Part shown: positions 1-7,948 of the stretch, one piece after another
Position numbering within the stretch: the stretch's first letter is position 1
How the letters are laid out: every line of letters begins with the position of its first letter
Source of the DNA: an uncultured Oscillospiraceae bacterium
GTDB lineage: Bacteria; Bacillota; Clostridia; Oscillospirales; Oscillospiraceae
DNA length: 47,216 nucleotides
Assembly: GCA_944385535.1 (NCBI GenBank)
Contig: CALWXR010000017.1
Span: forward strand, 1-47,216
Reading direction: 5' to 3'
Notes under the pieces: model-generated
The model's input: the letters and a program-made list of their open reading frames with translations, nothing else
Databases searched by the model: none
What the model was told of the DNA's origin: nothing
Made by a program: the position numbers and the translations under genes

Positions 1-103
1 CTGGAGAAAAATCAGTAGTAATTATCTCAAAAAATCCAGTGTTTTCAATGGGTTTTTGAGTTTTACAAGAGACTAAATCCAATTCTTTCATAGGAGGAAC
101 ACC

Positions 104-736
104 ATGAACAAATTGATTGCACTTCTTCTCGTTTTCGCCCTGGTCTTTTCAATGTGCGCCTGCGGCAGCAGCGGAAAAACAGAATCTACCACCGCGCCTG
201 CCATTGCAGATGCTGCACCACCCGCCACACAGGAAAGTGAAGAATCGGTCATTGAGGATATCGGTAAGGTGGAAGTTGAGCAGAAACTGCTCAGTGTTGA
301 AATCACCGTTCCTGCCGATTTCGTAGGTGAAACGACCCAAGCTGATTTAGATGCCAATGTCAGTGCCGGGAAATTCCTCTCCGCAAAGCTCAACGACGAT
401 GGCAGCGTTACCTACAAGATGACCAAGGGACAGCACAAGGAAGTCATGGAAGGCATCAAGGAGTCCATCGAGGAAGCCCTAGACGAAATGATTGTCTCCG
501 AAGATTATTCCTTCACGAAGATCGAGCCGAATGCCGACTTTACCAAGTTCGCAGTGACCACGACTTCTTCTGAACTAAATCTGGCAGAGTCTTTCTCTGT
601 GCTGGCTTTTTATATGTATGGCGGAATGTATAATATTTTCAACGGCACCGAGGTGGAGAACATCGCTATTGACTTCATCAATGAAGCGACCGGGCAGATC
701 ATTAACAGCGCCAACTCCCGCGACATGGGCGAGTAA
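104..736 (+). CDS. Small secreted lipoprotein of unknown function
   Basis: This 210-residue protein starts with a lysine, a hydrophobic stretch and a lipobox-like MCAC, so lipidation at Cys20 is likely and the mature protein would be anchored outside the membrane. A Ser/Thr/Ala/Pro/Glu-rich linker (about residues 21-50) leads to a globular domain (about 55-205) that I do not recognise. AGGAGGAACACC precedes the ATG at good spacing. The gene stands alone. Downstream, hairpins at 804-832 and 907-950 may end the transcript. No function can be assigned from the sequence. The call rests on the signal peptide and the ribosome binding site. Confidence 0.8.
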   Translation: MNKLIALLLVFALVFSMCACGSSGKTESTTAPAIADAAPPATQESEESVIEDIGKVEVEQKLLSVEITVPADFVGETTQADLDANVSAGKFLSAKLNDDGSVTYKMTKGQHKEVMEGIKESIEEALDEMIVSEDYSFTKIEPNADFTKFAVTTTSSELNLAESFSVLAFYMYGGMYNIFNGTEVENIAIDFINEATGQIINSANSRDMGE

Positions 737-803
737 AAGAAATACGGGCAGTGCAAGGATTTCCCCGTCTGATTTCCGGTCAAACCATAGTCTCCTGCAA
801 AAG

Positions 804-832
804 CTGGCTGGGCTCAATACGAACCCAGCCAG
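804..832 (+). terminator. Hairpin downstream of the lipoprotein gene
   Basis: CTGGCTGGG (804-812) pairs with CCCAGCCAG (824-832) across an 11-nt loop. No T-run follows, so this is a weak terminator or only a stabilising hairpin. Confidence 0.35.
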
Positions 833-906
833 TCAAATATATTGCAGATAGTTCTCTCATACGGTGTACTCTGGGCCTATTTCCGGAGTTTGGCAATTTA
901 CATGCA

Positions 907-950
907 CAATCCCCTTGTTATCCCCTTTTCCTGGACAGAACAGGGGATTG
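907..950. terminator. Second hairpin in the 737-1021 gap
   Basis: CAATCCCCTTGTT (907-919) pairs with AACAGGGGATTG (939-950) with one bulged base. It lies between the convergent lipoprotein and pyrophosphohydrolase genes, so it could serve either strand. Nothing else is visible in the 285-bp gap. Confidence 0.35.
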
Positions 951-1021
951 ATTCTTCAGGATATACAATTTTCAGAGCATACTGTTAGACCGCTTTCCCT
1001 TCTTGAGCTAAATAGAATCAC

Positions 1022-1333
1022 CTACTTCTCAATGACTTCCTTCAATAGAATTTTGTTTGCAAAGGCACCACGCTTTTCAGCTTTAGCAGCTCGAACAGAT
1101 TCCAACTGCTCCAGCGTATAACCTCGCGCCATCGCGGCAGCGTAAATCACCTCAAGCAAATCAGCTAACTCTTCAATATTTTGATCGCTGTGGTATTCCG
1201 CCAGCTCCTCGTCCAACTTGGCGTCCACCAAGCGCAGATAGGCTTTGTCGGAGAGTATTTCTGTAACGCAGGACTTACCGGAAGCTTCGATAATTTCCGG
1301 AATTCGATCACGGACAAGCTTGTTATATTTCAT
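1022..1333 (-). CDS. MazG-like / phosphoribosyl-ATP pyrophosphohydrolase-type protein
   Basis: This 103-residue all-alpha NTP pyrophosphohydrolase-like protein begins KYNKLVRDRIPEII, the signature of a family often labelled phosphoribosyl-ATP pyrophosphohydrolase-like. The acidic motif KLDEELAEY (about residues 43-51) and EELADLLEVIYA (about 57-68) supply the usual Mg-binding ExxE...ExxD pattern. The start at 1333 is preferred over an upstream in-frame ATG at 1360 because AGGAGATGGATTAT lies directly before it. The protein probably hydrolyses nucleoside triphosphates; the substrate is unknown. It diverges from the HNH/helicase/Wadjet block. Small MazG-like proteins can be housekeeping or defence-associated, so its link to that block is only a suggestion. 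Confidence 0.8.
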   Translation of the reverse strand: MKYNKLVRDRIPEIIEASGKSCVTEILSDKAYLRLVDAKLDEELAEYHSDQNIEELADLLEVIYAAAMARGYTLEQLESVRAAKAEKRGAFANKILLKEVIEK

Positions 1334-1453
1334 ATAATCCATCTCCTGCATAAAAGACAATACTGTTTGGTCATTTTATCATGAACTACGCAATATTTCA
1401 ACATAAAGCCCTCGGGCTTGTTTCCACTGATTTGAAAATCGTAGGTCGATTTC

Positions 1454-1482
1454 TTGCTTTTTATGCCATCTGGTCCTATAAT
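1454..1482 (+). promoter_or_regulatory. Sigma-A-type promoter for the defence island
   Basis: TTGCTT (1454-1459) and a perfect TATAAT (1477-1482) are separated by 17 bp, about 80 bp upstream of the HNH gene. It is the clearest consensus promoter in this part of the window and probably drives at least the HNH-helicase pair. Confidence 0.65.
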
Positions 1483-1561
1483 AGACTCAGAGTGACTCCC
1501 TGATTAACGATAGGTTGAGTCGTGTCTCGGGTACAGCTATAAGCAAAAGGTGTGATCTCAA

Positions 1562-2410
1562 ATGGGCATTGAAGACAGCTATGTTTATCAAAAAGAAGTC
1601 GATTGGTCTTTGTTGACTGAAGGGTTTACTCTGCCTATTAAGGAACAGGTTGTATTCGGGCAAATCATGGGACGTTACCTGGAGAAGGGAGAAGCAAAAC
1701 CAATTCGACTTATCCTGGGTGGAAAGACCTACAATGCAACGATTCGCAATGTCAAATTTCAAGAGAAGTGGAACCACAAATCTGACATTTTGCAGATTCG
1801 CTATGTCAAGAATGGTGATTTGGCCCGAGCACTTCAGGTTGTCTTTTCAAAAAGCTACAATTATCTGAATGGAGTTCGCCAAAGTCGTGAGAAGGGCGAC
1901 CGTCGGATAATCAGACTGCCAGATGATGCAAAGGACTTCCTCGCAATCTATACCACAGAATTCGACGATACATACGTACTTGACCCAATTCTTTCAGAAG
2001 ACGTAATTGCGGTAGCTACGTATGCTCGTGATTTTTCGGAACAGCACATTGAAAACGAAATGAACTTCGAGATTGATGACCCGTCTGCAGGCATTCAAGT
2101 TTCGGAGGGTGTCCAGAAAATCAGAAAACTGAACAAGAAGATTGGTGACAATCTGAAGCAACTGTATAGTTATCGATGTCAGATCTGTGGACAATCCATT
2201 GGTGAAGAATACGACGCACACGTCTGCGAGGCTCACCATATTGATTATTTCACAAAGAGTTTGAACAACAGCGCAACCAACCAGATGATTGTTTGCCCCA
2301 ACCACCACAGGATCATACACGCAGGCAATCCCCGCTTTGACAGGTCCGTTCTTCAATTTACTTTTTCCAATGGCTACATAGAGCCAGTTAGACTAAACTA
2401 CCACCTCTAA
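1562..2410 (+). CDS. HNH endonuclease with an N-terminal unassigned domain
   Basis: This 282-residue protein has a C-terminal HNH nuclease (about residues 205-262). A CQIC zinc knuckle at the start of the domain, then EAHHIDYF, then VCPNHHRIIH form the beta-beta-alpha metal fold with paired cysteines and the catalytic histidine. The N-terminal roughly 190 residues resemble the DNA-recognition half of restriction-type HNH proteins in layout, but I cannot name the family. The gene is 26 nt upstream of the PLD-helicase gene on the same strand, so the two are probably co-transcribed. The likely role is DNA cleavage in defence. Composition is AT-richer than the glycan locus, consistent with transfer. 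Confidence 0.85.
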   Translation: MGIEDSYVYQKEVDWSLLTEGFTLPIKEQVVFGQIMGRYLEKGEAKPIRLILGGKTYNATIRNVKFQEKWNHKSDILQIRYVKNGDLARALQVVFSKSYNYLNGVRQSREKGDRRIIRLPDDAKDFLAIYTTEFDDTYVLDPILSEDVIAVATYARDFSEQHIENEMNFEIDDPSAGIQVSEGVQKIRKLNKKIGDNLKQLYSYRCQICGQSIGEEYDAHVCEAHHIDYFTKSLNNSATNQMIVCPNHHRIIHAGNPRFDRSVLQFTFSNGYIEPVRLNYHL

Positions 2411-2436
2411 CTCCATTTATATCGAGGGAAATAGAT

Positions 2437-5400
2437 ATGCTGCAACACGGCCTATATGAACAAGTCATCAACAACGCCCTGAACAGCGAGCTGGCGGAAA
2501 TTCCGGAAGCCCGCAAGGCTGTTGCGCCCATTGACAAGGCGGAAGCCTCCAAGGTATTGGCCCAGTATCTGGCGGACGTGGTTCAGAAGGGCCTGGACAA
2601 TGTATTGGATAATGGTGGGGACCTCTCTGCCCAGGTTGGTCTTGCCAACAAAATTGTAGATCTCATTCAGAAAACCACACAGGAAGCTGACTTTGCCAAT
2701 CTGAGCGTGAGCCAGAGGGCAGAGCAGCTTCTTGCGCTTTTACGAGAGCAGGACCCCCGGTTGGCTACTGGAAGAAGCGCCGCTGACCTTCCCCGTCCGG
2801 AGACCTCCATTGCCCAAAGCAGTCTCTTTACCGGAGCTATCCAAGAGCCCCAGATGTATACCGAGCTGAAAAAGGAGATTCTCTCCTCTGACCGCATCGA
2901 TATGCTGGTGTCGTTCATCAAGTGGAGTGGCCTGCGCCTGCTGATGGATGAGCTTCGGGAGTTTACACAAAATGGCGGCGAGCTGCGCATTATCACGACC
3001 TCTTATATGGGTGCTACCGATGTAAAGGCGATTGAGGAGCTTCGTCAGCTGCCCAATACGAAAATCAAGGTCAGCTATGACACCAAGCGGACGCGTCTCC
3101 ACGCGAAAACCTATGTGTTCTATCGTAATACTGGCTTCACAACGGCTTACGTCGGCTCTTCCAACCTATCCAATGCGGCTATTTCCAGCGGTTTGGAGTG
3201 GAACGTGAAGGTCACGAAGAAAGATCTGCCGGAGACCATCGACAAGATTGCGGCTACCTTTGAGAGCTACTGGAACTCCAATGACTTTGAATATTATTCT
3301 GAGAATCAGAAGGAGCGTCTTGCCCGGGCACTGAACGCTGAAAAGTATTTCGGCTCCAATAATGCCGAAGTCTATACCATGGACATTACGCCGTATTCCT
3401 ACCAGCAGGAGATATTGGACAAACTGGAGGCAGAACGTACCGTCCGCGGATACAACCGCAATCTGGTCGTAGCTGCCACCGGCACCGGCAAAACCGTCAT
3501 TTCCGCTCTGGATTACAGGCGGTTCCGCAAGCAGAATCCGGACAGACCCTGCCGTCTGCTCTTTGTAGCCCACCGGGAAGAAATCCTCAAGCAGAGCCTG
3601 TACACCTTCCGGGCTGTGCTGAAGGATGCCAACTTCGGTGAGATGTTTGTAGGCAGCTATAAGCCGGACAGCATCGACAATCTCTTTATCTCCATCCAGG
3701 CCTTCAATTCTCAGGATTTTACGGCAAAGACGGCACCGGACTTCTACAATTACACCATAGTAGACGAATTCCATCATGCTGCAGCACCGACATATCAGAA
3801 GCTGCTGGCATACTATCAGCCCTACATCCTGCTGGGATTGACTGCTACCCCGGAGCGTATGGACGGCAAAAGCATCCTCTCCTATTTTGGGAACCGTATC
3901 GCGGCAGAAATCCGCCTGCCGGAAGCCATTGACCGGAAACTACTGTGCCCGTTCCAGTATTTTGGCGTCACGGATACTGTGGACTTGGATACTCTGAAAT
4001 GGAGTGCCGGCGGCTATGACAAGAGTGAGCTGACAAAGATTTATACCTTCAGCGGGGCGATGGCGCAACGGCGTGCCGATCTGGTAGTCTCGTCTTTGTT
4101 GAAATATGTCACCGATATTGATGAGGTAAAGGGACTTGGTTTCTGTGTCTCCATTGAACATGCGGAGTTTATGTGCCGTTATTTCAACGACCATGGCATT
4201 CCGTCCATGTATCTGACAGGCAGTTCCCCTGATGAGGAAAGGAAAACTGCCAAGCAACGCTTGGTTACAGGGGAAGTTCGTTTCATTTTCGTTGTGGACA
4301 TCTACAACGAAGGCGTGGATATTCCCGAGGTCAACACTGTGCTCTTCCTGCGTCCTACGGAGTCACTGACCGTGTTCCTACAGCAGCTGGGCCGTGGTCT
4401 TCGTCTGGCGGAGGATAAAGAGTGCCTGACCGTGTTGGACTTCATCGGACAGGCAAACAAGAAATACAACTTTGAGGATAAGTTTGCGGCATTACTCAGC
4501 AATACCACCCGTAGTGTCACACGGGAAATCAAGGATGGTTTCGTATCTGTACCCAAGGGCTGCTACATTCAGCTGGAAAAGAAAGCGGCTCGATATATTC
4601 TCGACAACATCCGTGCCTCCTACGGAAATACGGCTGGTCTGGTATCCCGGGTGGTCTCCTTTGCCGATGACACCGGCCTGGAACTGACTTTGAGCAATTT
4701 TCTGGACTACTACCATCTGGATCCCAGGGCGGTTTACAAGTTTACACCCTTCTCCCGACTTTGTGCAAGAGCCGATGTTTCACCTGATTTCCAGGAACCG
4801 CTGGAAGATATCTTGACGAAAGCCTTTTCGCGGCTGGCTGTCATTGATTCCCGCCGCTGGATCTCTTTCCTTCTCGATCTGCTTCCAAGGCTGGACGATG
4901 TAGATTTCACCGCGCTGCCGGAACTGCAAAAGCGAATGCTGCAGATGTTCTATATCACCATCTGGGGCAAGGCCGCAGAGGACTGGAGCAGCGACGAAGT
5001 GCTGGATAACCTCTATGCCCTTTCTGACAGCCCTGTTCTTCTGAGCGAACTGTTGGAGCTGCTCCGATATCGGTACGAAAAGATTGACTTTATTGATGAA
5101 CCGGTTGACCTGGGCTTCGATTGCCCGCTGGATCTGCACTGCACCTATACCCGCGACCAGTTGCTGGTTGCCTTAGATTTTTTGAAGCCTTCCACTGTCC
5201 GTGAGGGTGTAAAGTGGCTGCCGGAGAAGCAGTTGGATGTGTTCTTTGTGACACTCAATAAGGCTGACAAGGACTATTCGCCAACGACCATGTATAACGA
5301 CTATTCCATCAACGAGAGCCTGTTCCACTGGCAAAGCCAGAGCACGACAGCAGAAAACTCATCTACAGGTCAGCGTTATATCCACCATAGAGAACGTGGC

Positions 5401-5592
5401 AGCAAGGTGCTGCTGTTCGTCCGGGAGTTCAAATCGGATCGGATTACAAACGGTGCCGAGGCGTATACCTATCTGGGGACTGCCAGCTATGTGAGCCACA
5501 CAGGCTCCCGCCCCATGAATGTCACCTGGAAACTGGACCGCCCAATTCCGGCGAAGTTCTTGAAGAAAACAAACAAATTAGTGGTAGGGTGA
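2437..5592 (+). CDS. PLD nuclease / SF2 helicase / DUF3427 fusion protein
   Basis: This is a 1051-residue multidomain protein. A phospholipase-D-like nuclease domain (about residues 120-290) carries HAK at 222-224 and GSSN at 240-243, one HKD-type half-site, so it probably acts as a dimer. A superfamily 2 helicase follows (about 315-680): Walker A GTGKT at 349-353, a DEFH box at 443-446, and motif VI QQLGRGLR at 649-656. The C-terminal third matches the DUF3427 layout that usually follows such helicases. Expected activity is ATP-driven movement on DNA coupled to nuclease cleavage. It sits between an HNH nuclease and Wadjet. Proteins of this build are found in defence islands, but no mechanism is established to my knowledge. 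The start is preceded by GAGGGA. Confidence 0.88.
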   Translation: MLQHGLYEQVINNALNSELAEIPEARKAVAPIDKAEASKVLAQYLADVVQKGLDNVLDNGGDLSAQVGLANKIVDLIQKTTQEADFANLSVSQRAEQLLALLREQDPRLATGRSAADLPRPETSIAQSSLFTGAIQEPQMYTELKKEILSSDRIDMLVSFIKWSGLRLLMDELREFTQNGGELRIITTSYMGATDVKAIEELRQLPNTKIKVSYDTKRTRLHAKTYVFYRNTGFTTAYVGSSNLSNAAISSGLEWNVKVTKKDLPETIDKIAATFESYWNSNDFEYYSENQKERLARALNAEKYFGSNNAEVYTMDITPYSYQQEILDKLEAERTVRGYNRNLVVAATGTGKTVISALDYRRFRKQNPDRPCRLLFVAHREEILKQSLYTFRAVLKDANFGEMFVGSYKPDSIDNLFISIQAFNSQDFTAKTAPDFYNYTIVDEFHHAAAPTYQKLLAYYQPYILLGLTATPERMDGKSILSYFGNRIAAEIRLPEAIDRKLLCPFQYFGVTDTVDLDTLKWSAGGYDKSELTKIYTFSGAMAQRRADLVVSSLLKYVTDIDEVKGLGFCVSIEHAEFMCRYFNDHGIPSMYLTGSSPDEERKTAKQRLVTGEVRFIFVVDIYNEGVDIPEVNTVLFLRPTESLTVFLQQLGRGLRLAEDKECLTVLDFIGQANKKYNFEDKFAALLSNTTRSVTREIKDGFVSVPKGCYIQLEKKAARYILDNIRASYGNTAGLVSRVVSFADDTGLELTLSNFLDYYHLDPRAVYKFTPFSRLCARADVSPDFQEPLEDILTKAFSRLAVIDSRRWISFLLDLLPRLDDVDFTALPELQKRMLQMFYITIWGKAAEDWSSDEVLDNLYALSDSPVLLSELLELLRYRYEKIDFIDEPVDLGFDCPLDLHCTYTRDQLLVALDFLKPSTVREGVKWLPEKQLDVFFVTLNKADKDYSPTTMYNDYSINESLFHWQSQSTTAENSSTGQRYIHHRERGSKVLLFVREFKSDRITNGAEAYTYLGTASYVSHTGSRPMNVTWKLDRPIPAKFLKKTNKLVVG

Positions 5593-5634
5593 AATCAAAA
5601 GGTGACGTTTATTGGACCAATAAGATGATATAGT

Positions 5635-5657
5635 GTAACTACCAACGTAACTACCAA
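5635..5657 (+). repeat. Tandem 11-bp direct repeat
   Basis: GTAACTACCAA occurs at 5635-5645 and again at 5647-5657, one base apart, in the gap after the helicase gene. Just upstream is the palindrome ATTGGACCAAT (5611-5621). These could be regulator sites or a scar at a module boundary. Confidence 0.5.
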
Positions 5658-5691
5658 TGAAAAGTGTTTGACTATGAACAGCTGGACAAAA

Positions 5692-5898
5692 CTATATTTC
5701 TACACGTTTTCCAAAGGGAACAGGGTAGCTTTTGCCTCTGTAGTAAACGACCCATTCGTCAGAATATTCGAGTCTGACATTGATCCACTGATTCATTTGG
5801 ACATTGAAGCAGTCTCCGCAATGCAAACCACCGTAAAATGTACCATTGTCAAAAATGATATCGGGTCGATCATCCAGTTTAATTAAAATGCCTGTCAT
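5692..5898 (-). CDS. DUF5348-like small protein, divergent to jetA
   Basis: This 68-residue protein has the core layout of DUF5348: FDNGTFYGGLHCGDCFNV, then a W..VRLEYSDEWVVY segment, then a GxxYPVPFGKRVEI tail. TAGGAGTTATCT precedes its ATG, an almost ideal ribosome binding site, which is why I prefer this frame over the overlapping plus-strand frame. It converges on the helicase gene and diverges from jetA with only 26 nt between the two start codons. Any jetA-proximal promoter must therefore lie inside this gene. DUF5348 proteins are common on mobile elements; their function is unknown. A regulatory or accessory role to Wadjet is speculation. Confidence 0.7.
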   Translation of the reverse strand: MTGILIKLDDRPDIIFDNGTFYGGLHCGDCFNVQMNQWINVRLEYSDEWVVYYRGKSYPVPFGKRVEI

Positions 5899-5924
5899 AG
5901 ATAACTCCTATAAGGGGGATTTTC

Positions 5925-7322
5925 ATGAAGTTGTTTGACGCTGTACCAAGTGAGCTTTTCTCCGTTTTGTCCTCACCTAATCGAGTCCTGTACTCAGATG
6001 CTCTGGATGTCCTATACTGTGCGTATAGAGAGAGTTTGAAAATACCGGAAAATATGTTGTACATGATGCTGCGAAGCAAACTGGAGCAGCAGCTGGCAGA
6101 TGCGACTTTTGATGGGGAGGATATTGATGAAGAGGAGCTGCGCGATGTCTCAGGACGTGCCAGATTTTTGATACGAAAGCTTTGCGCCAAAGGCTGGTTC
6201 GAGAAGGAACGCGGAGAGGACTTTGACGAATATATTACGGTCCCTGGTTACAGCAGCCGATTGCTTGAACTGTTCCATCAATTGCGGGATGACAGCCCGA
6301 TTCGGGGGTATTCCTATGTGTTCGGAACCTATTCCACGCTAAAAGTTGCGGATGACGGAGACAATGTGTACGACAAGATGGCTGCAATTTATAGTGCTTA
6401 TGATAACACGCAGTCACTAATAAACTTGTTGCAAATGGTCTACCATAATGTGAAACATTTTTTTCAAGTTCAAATCGAGATGCAGGAGGTAAACCAAGTT
6501 CTAGCATCTCACTTTGATGATTATGGGCAGAAGATTGCGGAGGCATATATCCGTCCACTGAAAATTAAGGATTCCGTTCCCAAATATCGTGGACCGATCC
6601 AAGCGATTCTGAAAAGCTGGGTAGAGGATGATGCCCTTCTGATTGCAATGTCAAATGCTGCGCTGCAGGACAAACGTGGATCTTCATTAGAGGAATGCCG
6701 CACCGATCTTTTGAAAAAAATTTTCTGGGTGAAGGAGCGATATGATAGTATCGAGCGTGACTATTTGGACGAAATTGATGGACAAGTTCGTCGCTATACC
6801 AGGGCAACCACGCAGAAAATCGAAAATCTGACGAACCGTGATCATAATGTTCGCGGCAATCTAAACTATCTGCTTCAGGAACTCTCAAGAAACCGCAGAG
6901 CATCCGAACTTGTAGAGCAGATCCAACCAGCATTTCAATTATATGAGCAATCGTTCATATCAGAAAAAAGCCTATGGTATCGAAAGCGGCCTGGAAAGCG
7001 TACGAAGGCAGTGCCTGTACCGATTGAAGACACGTCTATCGATGACGAGATTTTGAGGCAGGCACAGGCGATGCTGCACTCCGAATACGACAGAGCAGCC
7101 GTAGAGGCGTATGTTGAAAATTGGCTGGGTCAGTCAGATACTTGCTATTCTAAAGATATGCAGCTTCAGGATGATAAAGCGTATATTATGAGTCTGCTGA
7201 CTGTCCTTGCCAGTAGCGATCGAAATGCAAGATATACCGTTAAGGAATTAGGTGGCAATTTCACAGAAAACGAATACACAGTTCCGCAGCTGCAGATTAG
7301 CCGCAAGGAGGAAAAGAAATGA
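5925..7322 (+). CDS. jetA: Wadjet subunit JetA (kleisin-like)
   Basis: This 465-residue mostly helical protein has the length and position of the MukF/MksF-like kleisin of a Wadjet system. It probably matches the JetA family formerly called DUF5716. It would bridge the two heads of the JetC SMC dimer and dimerise the complex. The N-terminal part (about 1-140) looks winged-helix-like and the middle is a long helical region. AAGGGGGATTTTC precedes the ATG. Its stop overlaps the jetB start (ATGA). Assignment rests on gene order and the unmistakable JetC and JetD downstream. The Wadjet type (I, II or III) cannot be settled by eye. Confidence 0.85.
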   Translation: MKLFDAVPSELFSVLSSPNRVLYSDALDVLYCAYRESLKIPENMLYMMLRSKLEQQLADATFDGEDIDEEELRDVSGRARFLIRKLCAKGWFEKERGEDFDEYITVPGYSSRLLELFHQLRDDSPIRGYSYVFGTYSTLKVADDGDNVYDKMAAIYSAYDNTQSLINLLQMVYHNVKHFFQVQIEMQEVNQVLASHFDDYGQKIAEAYIRPLKIKDSVPKYRGPIQAILKSWVEDDALLIAMSNAALQDKRGSSLEECRTDLLKKIFWVKERYDSIERDYLDEIDGQVRRYTRATTQKIENLTNRDHNVRGNLNYLLQELSRNRRASELVEQIQPAFQLYEQSFISEKSLWYRKRPGKRTKAVPVPIEDTSIDDEILRQAQAMLHSEYDRAAVEAYVENWLGQSDTCYSKDMQLQDDKAYIMSLLTVLASSDRNARYTVKELGGNFTENEYTVPQLQISRKEEKK

Positions 7323-7948
7323 ATGTGGATTGGTTAAACAGTGCCTCCCAGCGAGATATCGATCAATTTAAGTCTGTGTGTAACCAGCTGTTGAGTCGTA
7401 CATACGTTGTGAGAACTTTATATAGACCGGATAAAGGCCGTGTTGCAAATCCTGATTATACATTTCTGTCCATTCATTACGAACAGGTTCGGGATTACCT
7501 TGCACTTTTGGATTGGGATCTTCGCAAGGATGATATGAACGGTTATTTTTACATCTTGAATACGGACGAAGCCAACCGCTGCAATTTTGATAAAAAAGAA
7601 ACTGCGATTCTTTTAGCCATCAGAATGATTTATGACGAAAACCAAGAGCGCCTTGGGTTAGAACAGGATGCAATCTGTACTGTAAGAGACGTGTTGGAGA
7701 AAGTAGTCACGGACTATGCCATTTTGCCATCCAAGCCCAATATGGAAGAAGTTAAGCGCGCACTTACGCGCCTTGAAAACCATTCAATCATTCAGAGAAT
7801 TGACGGAAAGTACAATAAAGGCAGTTGTAAGTTTTCGATTCTTCCAACGGTTCTATCCGCTGTGTCCGCTGACAAGCTGAATATGATTGTTTCTGTTCTA
7901 AGGAAGGAGGAGAACGATGAAGAAATTGAAGAAGATTCTGCTGATTAA
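7319..7948 (+). CDS. jetB: Wadjet subunit JetB (KITE-like)
   Basis: This 209-residue protein fits JetB (DUF4194, MukE/MksE-like winged-helix KITE subunit). It would bind the JetA kleisin and DNA within the loop-extruding complex. Visible features are an N-terminal SQRDIDQFKSVCNQLL helix, a central FDKKETAILLAIRMIYDE helix and a C-terminal winged-helix segment (about 130-185) with an acidic tail. AAGGAGGAAAAGAA lies inside the end of jetA. The gene overlaps jetA by 4 nt and jetC by 32 nt, so translation of the three is probably coupled. Confidence 0.88.
   Translation: MNVDWLNSASQRDIDQFKSVCNQLLSRTYVVRTLYRPDKGRVANPDYTFLSIHYEQVRDYLALLDWDLRKDDMNGYFYILNTDEANRCNFDKKETAILLAIRMIYDENQERLGLEQDAICTVRDVLEKVVTDYAILPSKPNMEEVKRALTRLENHSIIQRIDGKYNKGSCKFSILPTVLSAVSADKLNMIVSVLRKEENDEEIEEDSAD

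Noticed and set aside
5668-5886. A plus-strand 72-codon frame in the helicase-jetA gap
   Set aside because: The minus strand has a DUF5348-like protein with a strong ribosome binding site over the same bases; the plus frame has neither.
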